A stretch of DNA of 64,000 bases from an uncultured Myxococcales bacterium (lineage in GTDB: Bacteria > Myxococcota_A > UBA9042): positions 53,564 through 117,563 of the forward strand of contig CAIYBN010000038.1 of assembly GCA_903924465.1 (NCBI GenBank), given 5' to 3'. Of this stretch, positions 27,638 through 35,562 are shown piece after piece. The translations under genes and the position numbers were made by a program. The notes beneath the pieces are model-generated. The model was given only the letters and a program-made list of their open reading frames with translations. It was not told where the DNA came from and did not search any database. The first letter of the stretch is position 1; the number at the start of each line of letters is the position of its first letter.

Positions 27638-28255
27638 ATGGGTGGTGGAGCATCAGGAAAGGGCGGCGTTGCCGATGCATCTTTGAACGTGGTTCCGTTC
27701 ATCGATCTGCTGGCTTGCACAATCTGCTTCCTGCTCGTTTCGGCGGTCTGGACGCAAATGTCCAAGATCGACGTGGATCAGGCCCTTCCAAAGGCGTCCA
27801 AGACGCCGCCGAAGGAACCGCCCAAACCGGAACCCAAGATCAATCTGGCGATCACGCCGACCGGCTATCTGGTCAATCTGTGGAACGCCGACAAAATGAC
27901 GACGCCGAAGCCGGACTTGGTCCAGCCCAAGCGCATCCCGACCACCGGCGAGTTCAAGATGTGCCGCGGCAAAGGCACGCTCTCGGACTGCAAAGGCTCG
28001 CTGGAGACCTTCAAGAAGTACGATCGCGCCAAGCTCAAGGAGACCCTCGAGGGCTTCATGAAGGACGCAGCGCTCGGCGACAAGGTCAAGATCATGGTCG
28101 CCGCGACCGACAAAGTTCAGTACGTGCACCTGATCGGCACCCTCGACACGATCCTGAAGTCGTGCGATCCCGCGTCGCCCAAGACGTGCCTGAAGAGCCC
28201 GAGCGTCGGCGACATCAACTTGTTGCGCGCTGAAGGCTTCACGACTTTCGAGTAG
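27638..28255 (+). CDS. ExbD/TolR-type stator subunit 1
   Basis: A 205-residue single-span inner-membrane protein with a periplasmic C-terminal domain. The TM starts at about residue 18 (LNVVPFIDLLACTICFLLVS); Asp23 is the proton-carrying Asp of ExbD, TolR and MotB. The periplasmic part is longer than usual (about 140 residues rather than 100) and has four Cys (in MCRGKGTLSDC and SCDPASPKTC), which could form disulfides. Family-typical ends such as VQYVHLIGTLD are present. It lies 242 bp after exbB, behind two strong hairpins, and is followed 57 bp later by a second ExbD-type gene. Confidence 0.92.
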   Translation: MGGGASGKGGVADASLNVVPFIDLLACTICFLLVSAVWTQMSKIDVDQALPKASKTPPKEPPKPEPKINLAITPTGYLVNLWNADKMTTPKPDLVQPKRIPTTGEFKMCRGKGTLSDCKGSLETFKKYDRAKLKETLEGFMKDAALGDKVKIMVAATDKVQYVHLIGTLDTILKSCDPASPKTCLKSPSVGDINLLRAEGFTTFE

Positions 28256-28312
28256 GACAACACGTCCACCATTTCAACGGGTTACTCAACTCTCGCTTAT
28301 TGAGGATCGAAC

Positions 28313-28900
28313 ATGGCCATCCACCACCCCGGATCACGCGCAGGCACCGGCGTCGCGCTCAAGGCGATCCGCGAAGCGGTCATGCACGGCGCGGGCAAGG
28401 GCATTTTCGCCACCCTGAACGTCGTGCCCATGATCGACTTGTTCACGATGCTCGTGATCTTCCTGATTCAGCAGTACAGCGCGTCCGGTGAATTGACCCT
28501 CGTCAATCCGAACGTGGCGCTGCCGAAAGCTGGTGCATCTGCCGAATTGCAGCGCGCGCCGATGATTGGTTTGACGCGTGCGGATGCCAACTCGCAGGGC
28601 GATCTGCTGTTCGAGAACCAGCGCATCATGAGCCTCGCCGACATCAACGAAGTGAAGTTCCCGTCGTGGGACATCAAGCCGTTGGCGGATGTGCTCAAGC
28701 GCAACTGGGCCGTGCAGCAGACTGTGTCCAACAAAAAGGACAAGGAAAACCGCAAGATCATCATTCAGGCGGACCGTACGGTGCCGTTCCAGGTGATCAA
28801 GATGGTCATGGCTACCTGTGGCCGCAATGAATACCGCGAGCCCAATTTCGCCATCATGGTCGACGCCAAGGGCGACGAAGGCACCGCCGGCGCGCCGTGA
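28313..28900 (+). CDS. ExbD/TolR-type stator subunit 2
   Basis: Second ExbD-type protein, 195 residues. The N-terminal cytoplasmic stretch is longer than in subunit 1; the TM segment begins LNVVPMIDLFTMLVIFLIQQ with the proton-carrying Asp at residue 42. Its sequence is clearly different from subunit 1 after the TM, so the two are not a recent duplication and probably form a heteromeric stator. Periplasmic blocks IIIQADRTVPFQVIKMVMATC match the ExbD domain. The stop codon overlaps the next gene's ATG by one base (TGATG), so the SNase-like protein is translated with it. Confidence 0.92.
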   Translation: MAIHHPGSRAGTGVALKAIREAVMHGAGKGIFATLNVVPMIDLFTMLVIFLIQQYSASGELTLVNPNVALPKAGASAELQRAPMIGLTRADANSQGDLLFENQRIMSLADINEVKFPSWDIKPLADVLKRNWAVQQTVSNKKDKENRKIIIQADRTVPFQVIKMVMATCGRNEYREPNFAIMVDAKGDEGTAGAP

Positions 28901-29667
28901 TGTGTGGTTGCCCTCCGACGTCGCATCTCCCGTCGCCGGGTCCACTTGGGTCTTTCGCTTTTCGCCAGACACTCGCCACGCTGCTCGTAGGTTCCAGTCT
29001 GCTGATTGCATCGGTTTGTCAGGCAAAGCCCGAAGCGCGAGTCTTTCTGAACGGCCGGCCAACGCCCGTCTACTTCAACGACGGCGACAGCTTCACCGTG
29101 CTGGAAGGGCCCATCAAGGGCACCAAGGCACGGCTTTCCGGCTTCAACACCTTGGAAAGCTTTGGACCCGCGCATCGTTGGGGCACCTGGGATCCGCATG
29201 AGCTGTACGTGATCGCCAAGCAGGCGGCGCTCAATGCCAGGCAGGGCGAATGGCACTGCGAAAGCGACATGAACAAGGACGGCTACGGCCGCATCTTGTG
29301 GCACTGCGAAGACCTGATTCTGGACGACATCCGCAAAGGCCTCGCGCATGCGATGACGGTCACTGCGGAGCCGGCATCGCCCAAGCAGCTGGAAATGCAG
29401 AAGCTTGCCCAAGGGGAGAAACGCGGCATGTGGGCCAAAGGCATCCCGCCGTTCATTTTGACGTCGCTGCATTCCGCCGATGAAGGTGCAGGTGCGGAGA
29501 CGTACAACCGCCTGATCTCGACCGCGGATGGCCACACCGAGAAGTGGAAGCATCAGGACATCTATCAGGATTGCCAGTGGGTATGTCACCCGAGCGGCGC
29601 GTGCATGCTCTACGTTGGCTTTCAGCGCCGCTACGGCGCCAATCAAGCCGAGTGCCTGAAACACTGA
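28900..29667 (+). CDS. Exported SNase-like (thermonuclease-fold) protein
   Basis: A 255-residue protein with an N-terminal hydrophobic signal (about 22-40, TLATLLVGSSLLIAS) and a staphylococcal-nuclease-like domain. The match covers the DGDS pair (D61, D63), Arg78 (SNase R35), Thr84 and Glu86 (T41, E43), then YGR with Arg131 (R87 equivalent). The calcium ligand equivalent to SNase D40 is Asn83, so activity or metal use may differ. A second part with LDDIRKGLAHAMTV mirrors the SNase C-terminal helix. The C-terminal 50 residues add four Cys. Start chosen at ATG 28900, coupled to exbD2. Export is expected because it carries a signal and sits in an envelope-motor cluster. Confidence 0.8.
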   Translation: MCGCPPTSHLPSPGPLGSFAFRQTLATLLVGSSLLIASVCQAKPEARVFLNGRPTPVYFNDGDSFTVLEGPIKGTKARLSGFNTLESFGPAHRWGTWDPHELYVIAKQAALNARQGEWHCESDMNKDGYGRILWHCEDLILDDIRKGLAHAMTVTAEPASPKQLEMQKLAQGEKRGMWAKGIPPFILTSLHSADEGAGAETYNRLISTADGHTEKWKHQDIYQDCQWVCHPSGACMLYVGFQRRYGANQAECLKH

Positions 29668-29727
29668 CAGCGCGGCAATTGCCCGGCAAAATGGGTCACC
29701 CTTTCGGAACGGTCAGACAGGTGCGGC

Positions 29728-30960
29728 ATGCGGCGTTTGTGGTTTTTTGCGATTTTTCTGGTCGGCTGCTACTCGCCAAGTGGCTTGCCGCCATTGGGCT
29801 ATGAAACCGGCGACGATCTGTGCGGCAACGGCATCGACGACGATCACGACGGCCTGATCGATTGCGCGGACAAGGACTGCCTGTACACGTCCGGTCTGTG
29901 CGGCGAATACATCCCGCTGGTGCCGGCGCAGCGACCGCTGACGGAAAACACGCCAGAGCTGTGCCACGACTTCATCGACAACGACGGCGACGGCAACTTT
30001 GACTGCAACGACAAGGACTGTCAGGCCATCGCCGAGGCCTGCTGCAGCAACGAGAACAGCAATGCCAAATGCGCGGACGGCATCGACAACGACGGCAACG
30101 GCTTTGTCGATTGCCTGGATTTTGGCTGCAGCCAGGGCATGTTCGTGACGGTCTGCGTGGAAAACACCGACGCGCTGTGCAGCGACGGCAAGGACAACGA
30201 CGGCAACAAGAAGGTCGACTGTCTGGACAGCGGCTGCAAGGCGACATCGGTGTGCATGCCCGCCGCCCCCACGGGCAGTGCAGGCCCCGAGGACACGCTC
30301 GCCGCGTGCAGCGACGGCATCGACAACGACGGCAACGGCTTCAAGGACTGCGCAGACTTTTCGTGCTCGAAGTCGACCAACCAGACGATTCTCGACTATT
30401 GCGCCGCGCACGAAGAGAACAGCCTGAAGACCTGCTCGGACGGCATCGACAACGATGGCAACGGCTACACAGACTGCGCTGACCACAGCTGCTCGCAAAA
30501 AGGCGACGCGGATACGCTGGCGTACTGCGCGTCCATTTCCGAGACGACGTACGATCGCTGCACCGACGGCGTGGACAACGACAGGAACGGCTACCTGGAT
30601 TGTTCGGACTACAGCTGTTCGCAGTCCATCGAGCCGTGGCCCGGCAACGATGGCAAGACGGTGGCCGACTACTGCGCGTCGATCCTGGAATCGACGTTTG
30701 CCAAGTGCAGCGATCACATCGACAACGACAACAACGGCCACACGGATTGCCAGGATTACTCCTGTAGCAGAGCTACCGACTTGAATGTCCGTCAGGCGTG
30801 TCAGGAAAGCTTGGTCACGGACGCTTTGACCGCCGACCAGAAATGCAGCGACGGCAAGGACAACGACGCGGACGGCTTCATCGACTGCGCCGACTGGGAT
30901 TGCTCGCACAATCCGGCCGTGACCATTTGCAAAGACCAGCCCCAAGTTTGCGGCCCGTAA
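29728..30960 (+). CDS. Lipoprotein with nine Cys/Asp DNDGDG-type repeats
   Basis: A 410-residue predicted lipoprotein (MRRLWFFAIFLVGC, C14). Almost the whole mature chain is nine repeats of about 40 residues with the core C-x-DG-x-DNDGNG-x-x-DC-x-D-x-x-C, for example CSDGIDNDGNGFKDCADFSC. The Asp pattern DxDxDG is like calcium-binding loops, and paired Cys in each unit suggest internal disulfides. Function unknown; the next gene's product begins with the same repeat (three copies), so the two probably interact or share a ligand. Confidence 0.85.
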   Translation: MRRLWFFAIFLVGCYSPSGLPPLGYETGDDLCGNGIDDDHDGLIDCADKDCLYTSGLCGEYIPLVPAQRPLTENTPELCHDFIDNDGDGNFDCNDKDCQAIAEACCSNENSNAKCADGIDNDGNGFVDCLDFGCSQGMFVTVCVENTDALCSDGKDNDGNKKVDCLDSGCKATSVCMPAAPTGSAGPEDTLAACSDGIDNDGNGFKDCADFSCSKSTNQTILDYCAAHEENSLKTCSDGIDNDGNGYTDCADHSCSQKGDADTLAYCASISETTYDRCTDGVDNDRNGYLDCSDYSCSQSIEPWPGNDGKTVADYCASILESTFAKCSDHIDNDNNGHTDCQDYSCSRATDLNVRQACQESLVTDALTADQKCSDGKDNDADGFIDCADWDCSHNPAVTICKDQPQVCGP

Positions 30961-30969
30961 GGAGAAAGT

Positions 30970-32592
30970 ATGTTCCGGATTCTGAATACCGTAGCCGTTC
31001 TGGGTTGCGCCGTGTCTTTGGGTTGGCTGAGCACGCCCGCGTTCGCGGAGGACGCCAAGAAGGAAACCAACTGTAGCGATCGCCTCGATGACGACGGCGA
31101 CAGCATGGTGGACTGCGCCGATGCCGATTGCCGCGAAGATCCGGTGTGCAAAGCGGACGGCAAGCCGGAAAACACCGACGCGCGCTGCAGCGATTGGGTC
31201 GACAACGACGGCAATGGCTTGATGGATTGCGATGACCCCGCGTGCGAGGGCATGGGCGTCACGGTGTGCAAGGGCTCGTGGAAAGGCGATCTCAGTGGCG
31301 GCGGCAAAGCCCGCCCGCAGCCCGCGATTCCCGCCACCTCAGTGGCCAACGGCTTGAACGACGAAGGCATTCCGATCGAGGCCATCAACTCTCTGGGTGA
31401 CAGCGCCGATTTCTACGAGCTGATCGGCAAATTCGGCGACAAGGACGGCGAGCGCAACGACGAAGTCTGCTCGGACGGCATCGACAACGACGGCGACGGC
31501 CGCACTGACTGCGCCGATTTCGGCTGCCGCTTTGACCCGGAAGTCACCGTCTGCCGCGGCTCGCCCGGCTTGCGTTTTGGTGTCGTCTCGATGGTGGACG
31601 GCGGCAAGCTCGCCAGCACCAGTACGCCCCAAGGCGGCGTGGGCACGACGACCAACACCTACACGACGCAGTTCTCCAAGCTGCAACTGACGGCGCTGGG
31701 ACCGATTGCCGCGATCACCAACTCATTCTTTCTGCTCAGCATGCGCATGGAGCGCACGCCGCGGCTGTCGTTCGCCATGTTCCAGATGCCAGTCGGCAAT
31801 GGCGGCCACTTTTTGAACCTGAACTCGGGCGGTGGCGGGCTTTCAGCGGCGTTGATCACCTCGACGTCGAAGCAGCTGCTGATTGATCCGGCGGCGTACA
31901 TGTACCGCGCTTTTGAGCAGGCCAATGGCGCCGCGCTGGAGGCGTACGGTCCGCTGATGGCGGGTTCGCGCCTGACGTATCGCGTGTTCGCGGCGGGCGG
32001 CTCGGGACGATCGACCGGCAGCGTCGGCGGCACGTACATTCTCAACAACGACACGTCCTACACCTACGGCGCCGGTGCCCAGCTCGGCATCAACGTCGTC
32101 GGTGTCTACAACCGCTTCGACACGCCGTTCCTGTACACGCCCGTGCCGATGACGCTCGGCTTTCTGGTTGGCGTGAAATGGGACCAGCGCGCGCAAGAAC
32201 GGTATCCGGCGGCCAATCTGCTCGGCGTGCTGCGCTGGAACCGCGTCTATGCGCAGCTGGAGGCGTACGGCAAGCGGGAGATCGACTACAACGCCAATTC
32301 GATAGCGTACAACGCGACGGTCGGCGTGCTGGTCATCCCGAAGTGGTTGATGCTGGCCGCGGATTATGGCGCCTTTGTCAGTCAGACGATGCAGAACCTG
32401 CCGGCGAATGCGACCTCGGATCTGACGAAGCAGCTGGACGAACAGCAGTGGCGGGTCGCAGCGCACCTGTATTTCTGGCGCAATATTGGCGTGTTTTCGA
32501 TGGTGTTTCGCGATCGCATGGTCGGCGGCACAGACGCGATCGCGGCCATCCACGAGCAGGAATTCTTCGGCAACGTCCAGTTTCGCTTCTAG
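30970..32592 (+). CDS. Outer-membrane beta-barrel protein with DNDGDG-type repeats
   Basis: A 540-residue exported protein with a Sec signal (cleavage after AFA) and three N-terminal repeats of the type in the preceding lipoprotein (for example CSDGIDNDGDGRTDCADFGC). From about residue 200 the sequence alternates polar and hydrophobic residues with many aromatic ends, and the last residue is Phe (NVQFRF), the classic outer-membrane insertion signal. It is therefore an outer-membrane barrel with an extracytoplasmic repeat head. Barrel family not recognised. Placed 9 bp after the lipoprotein gene; same operon. It may anchor the lipoprotein or the ExbBD-driven complex to the outer membrane. Confidence 0.82.
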   Translation: MFRILNTVAVLGCAVSLGWLSTPAFAEDAKKETNCSDRLDDDGDSMVDCADADCREDPVCKADGKPENTDARCSDWVDNDGNGLMDCDDPACEGMGVTVCKGSWKGDLSGGGKARPQPAIPATSVANGLNDEGIPIEAINSLGDSADFYELIGKFGDKDGERNDEVCSDGIDNDGDGRTDCADFGCRFDPEVTVCRGSPGLRFGVVSMVDGGKLASTSTPQGGVGTTTNTYTTQFSKLQLTALGPIAAITNSFFLLSMRMERTPRLSFAMFQMPVGNGGHFLNLNSGGGGLSAALITSTSKQLLIDPAAYMYRAFEQANGAALEAYGPLMAGSRLTYRVFAAGGSGRSTGSVGGTYILNNDTSYTYGAGAQLGINVVGVYNRFDTPFLYTPVPMTLGFLVGVKWDQRAQERYPAANLLGVLRWNRVYAQLEAYGKREIDYNANSIAYNATVGVLVIPKWLMLAADYGAFVSQTMQNLPANATSDLTKQLDEQQWRVAAHLYFWRNIGVFSMVFRDRMVGGTDAIAAIHEQEFFGNVQFRF

Positions 32593-32658
32593 CCGCCGCG
32601 GCAAAATCCCCACTCGAACGAACACCTGTTGACGGGCCTCCTGCCCGCGAGGTGGGCG

Positions 32659-35562
32659 ATGTTGTGGCGCGGACGGATTTGGCTGCCGCTGCTGGTGGCG
32701 CTGTGGCTGGGCACGCTGGCGGGTTACCTGCTGCCGCTGTGGTGGCCGGCGGAAATCGCCGCGCTGGCACTGTCGTTGTTGGCGTGTCTGGGGCTCGCGC
32801 GACGCGGTCGGACCTTGGCCGGGCCGGCGATGGCGTTCATGGCAATCCTGCTTGCCGGGACCATTCGCGCGCAGTGGTCGCTGCCCAAGCCTGAACCGCT
32901 CGATTTGCCAATGGCGCGCCACATGCCGCCGATCCAGCGTCTCGACGTCGTGTCGGAACCGGAATGGACGCCCACGGGCCATCGATTTCTGGCGCGGTGG
33001 CTGGCCCGCTGCGAGCCCGTCCAACAGCAGTTGCAGTGCGCAGAGCGGAGCGGCTTGCTCCGCGTCGACGTGCGCGCCGCGGACCGGCACGAGCGCGACG
33101 TGCGGGTGCATGCCGGCGATCGCGTGCGCGTGCCGGCCTTTGTCAGTCCGCCGCCTCACTACGGCAATCCGGGCGCGCTGGACCAGCGCGATCTGTGGCA
33201 GCGTCGCGGCTGGCAAGGCGCGCTGCACGTCGCTGAACCGGCTCAGTTTGCGATCGAGACACCCGCAGATTGGCAGTGGCAAACACCGTGGCGTGTGGCG
33301 CAGCGGTGGATTGGCACGGTGCGAAGGCATCTCGTCGCCCAGCTACGGAGGAGCGTCCCGGAGCACGATGGCGGAATCCTGGCCGCTCTCGCGCTGGGTG
33401 ATGCAAGCGATGACGACCCACAATTCGACGACTGGTTGCGTGCAACCGGCACGGCGCACGCGATTGCCGTGTCGGGCAGCCATCTGGCCATTGTGCTGCT
33501 GCTGAGTCACGGCCTGCTCGGCGCGCTGATCGTGTGGCTGCTGCCTCACTTGTTGCGGCGCTGGCCACGGGACCGGTTGCTGCTGGCGCCGAGCCTCACG
33601 GTCGTATGGACTTACGCGCTCATCACCGGCAGTGCTACGGCGACGCTGCGGGCGGCGTGGATGGCGAGCGTGCTGCTTCTTGCGCGCGCAGTCGGACGCC
33701 AGGTGGAGGCGCTGGAATCACTGGCCTTTTCTGCCGTCGTGCTCATCGCGCTGGTCCCGGCAACGGCGCTCGATGCCGGGTTTGCGCTGTCGATCGCGGG
33801 CGTCCTGGGACTCCTCGTCGCGGGACAGGTGCCCGTTGCAGAAAATCTTCCGCGCTGGCGGCGTCTTTGGCTCCAGCTTTGGCGCGGCTGCTTGGGACCC
33901 TTCGCACTGACATCTCCCATCACGGTCCTCGCGTTTGGCAGCCTGGCGTGGACCGCGCCAATTGCCAACTTGCTCGTGGTGCCGATGGTCGCCGTCCTGC
34001 TGCCGTTTGCTTTGGTGAGCGCGCTGGTCGCGTGGCTCCTCCAACCGTCGTGGCTCGCACCGCTGGCGCACCTGGCGCTGTGGCCGCTGCGCACGCTCGC
34101 CACGACGCCTTTGCGCTGGCTGCCCCAGTGGCACGGCCCCACCGCGGTCGGGCTTGCGCTGTCGCTCACGCTTGTCGCGGCATTGCTGTGGCATTGGCAA
34201 GGTCATCGCAGGGCCACGCTCCCGATTTGGCTGGGCATCGCCGGCACGGTGGTCACGATGGCTGGCCACGCCTGGCTGCACCGCGTCCCCGCAGGGACGA
34301 TTCGGTTGACGTGGCTGGACGTCGGTCACGGCGACGCCACGCTCCTGGAGTGCGACGACGGCTCGCGCACGCTGATCGACGGCGGTGGCGAGGTGGGCGA
34401 TGGCGGACGCGTCGGCAAGCTGGCCGTACTACCGTGGCTCCAGCAGCGCGGCATCACCCGGCTGGACCGCATGGTGCTCACGCACGGCCATCCCGATCAC
34501 GAGAACGGCCTGCTGGCGGTCGCCCAACGCCTCGATGTGGCCGAGTTCTGGTGGAATGGACAGCCGACCGGCGGGGCCGAACACCGCGCGCTGCTCGAGA
34601 CCCTGCGCGAGCAGGGCGTGCCCTGGCGCGACTTTGCCAATCGCCTACATGGACCGCGGCAGTTTCAGTGTGGAAGTGCCCGGTTGCGTGTGCTGTGGCC
34701 CAGTCCGCGACGGGCGCCCTACCCGGCGGGACTGGGCTTGAACGATGGTTCGCTGGTGCTGGAAGTGGCCATCGGCAACAACCGCGTTTTGCTGACAGGT
34801 GACGTCGAAGCGCGTGCGGAAGCAGCGCTCGTCGCCAGCCATGTGGTCGCGCCTGCCGCGGTGATGAAAGCGCCGCACCACGGCAGCAAGACATCGAGCA
34901 CGCCGGCATTTCTGGATGCGGTTCAACCGCTGCTCGCTGTCGCGCCGTCCCGACCATGGGGTCAATTGGCGTTTCCGCATCCCGTGGTGCGCGACCGCTA
35001 TGCAGCCCGCGGCACTGCCTTGTGGGCGACCGCGGATGGCGCTGTCACGCTGGTGATGGCGGCGGACACCATGACAGTGACTCAGACGAACCGCCAGATG
35101 AACCTGTGGTTAGCTCGCCGAATCCAGGCCGAACAGGTCGAGACCAGGGCGCTGCCACGCCTTGAAGACCGGACATCGCCGCGCCCACCGGCAATTGCCC
35201 TGACAGACTTCGATCGCCACCATCGCGCGATTCTTGCGTTTCGGGCACGGCAGATAATTGCCGCCTTGCAGCGAGATCGTCTTGAGCACCTTTTCGGATT
35301 CGCGCCGTGCCATGCGCGTCGTATACGTGGCGCGATCGCGGCTGTCAAAGGCCTTTTTGCCGACGACGCAGGGCGATCCAAGCACCCACCGCCGCCAGCC
35401 AAGCCACCGCCGAAAGGACCAACCCCGTTTGCAGGCCGGGCGCGACGAACTGCCAGACAATCCGGTGCTGCCCGGCCGGCACCGAAATGGCGCGAAACAA
35501 CCCGTCGGCGCGCACAATCGGCTGCGGTTGGCCATCGATGGTCGCACTCCAGCCAGGCGTGA
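32659..35562 (+). CDS. comEC: ComEC/Rec2-type DNA translocation channel with MBL-fold domain
   Basis: Inner-membrane channel that carries single-stranded DNA into the cytoplasm during natural transformation. ATG 32659 (GAGGTG upstream) is preferred over the TTG at 32629. There are N-terminal TMs, a DUF4131-like region, the competence domain with about 8-10 TMs, and a C-terminal metallo-beta-lactamase-like domain with LDVGHGDATLLE, LTHGHPDHENG (HxHxDH), LLTGDVEARAE and KAPHHGSKTSS. The recognisable protein ends near the stretch after position 35060; the last about 160 codons run antisense to two minus-strand genes and are Arg/Pro-rich, so the native C-terminus may be a non-domain tail. Position after the motor cluster raises the idea of linked DNA uptake. 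Confidence 0.9.
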   Translation: MLWRGRIWLPLLVALWLGTLAGYLLPLWWPAEIAALALSLLACLGLARRGRTLAGPAMAFMAILLAGTIRAQWSLPKPEPLDLPMARHMPPIQRLDVVSEPEWTPTGHRFLARWLARCEPVQQQLQCAERSGLLRVDVRAADRHERDVRVHAGDRVRVPAFVSPPPHYGNPGALDQRDLWQRRGWQGALHVAEPAQFAIETPADWQWQTPWRVAQRWIGTVRRHLVAQLRRSVPEHDGGILAALALGDASDDDPQFDDWLRATGTAHAIAVSGSHLAIVLLLSHGLLGALIVWLLPHLLRRWPRDRLLLAPSLTVVWTYALITGSATATLRAAWMASVLLLARAVGRQVEALESLAFSAVVLIALVPATALDAGFALSIAGVLGLLVAGQVPVAENLPRWRRLWLQLWRGCLGPFALTSPITVLAFGSLAWTAPIANLLVVPMVAVLLPFALVSALVAWLLQPSWLAPLAHLALWPLRTLATTPLRWLPQWHGPTAVGLALSLTLVAALLWHWQGHRRATLPIWLGIAGTVVTMAGHAWLHRVPAGTIRLTWLDVGHGDATLLECDDGSRTLIDGGGEVGDGGRVGKLAVLPWLQQRGITRLDRMVLTHGHPDHENGLLAVAQRLDVAEFWWNGQPTGGAEHRALLETLREQGVPWRDFANRLHGPRQFQCGSARLRVLWPSPRRAPYPAGLGLNDGSLVLEVAIGNNRVLLTGDVEARAEAALVASHVVAPAAVMKAPHHGSKTSSTPAFLDAVQPLLAVAPSRPWGQLAFPHPVVRDRYAARGTALWATADGAVTLVMAADTMTVTQTNRQMNLWLARRIQAEQVETRALPRLEDRTSPRPPAIALTDFDRHHRAILAFRARQIIAALQRDRLEHLFGFAPCHARRIRGAIAAVKGLFADDAGRSKHPPPPAKPPPKGPTPFAGRARRTARQSGAARPAPKWRETTRRRAQSAAVGHRWSHSSQA
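35110..35313 (-). CDS. Small Cys-containing protein (putative)
   Basis: A 67-residue frame beginning MARRESEKVLKTISLQ with four Cys spaced C-x13-C-x3-C-x5-C (C23, C37, C41, C47), which could bind zinc or an iron-sulfur cluster. It lies 31 nt after the YfhO-like gene's stop on the same strand. The ribosome site is weak, and the comEC reading frame runs through the same bases on the other strand, so one of the two ends must be non-functional or the genes truly overlap. I favour it as real because its composition (balanced, low Arg/Pro) is more protein-like than the comEC tail opposite. Confidence 0.45.
   Translation of the reverse strand: MARRESEKVLKTISLQGGNYLPCPKRKNRAMVAIEVCQGNCRWARRCPVFKAWQRPGLDLFGLDSAS

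Noticed and set aside
29700..30960. Direct repeats at 29.7-31 kb as possible tandem repeats or mobile DNA
   Set aside because: They are protein-level repeats of the Asp/Cys lipoprotein and vary between copies.
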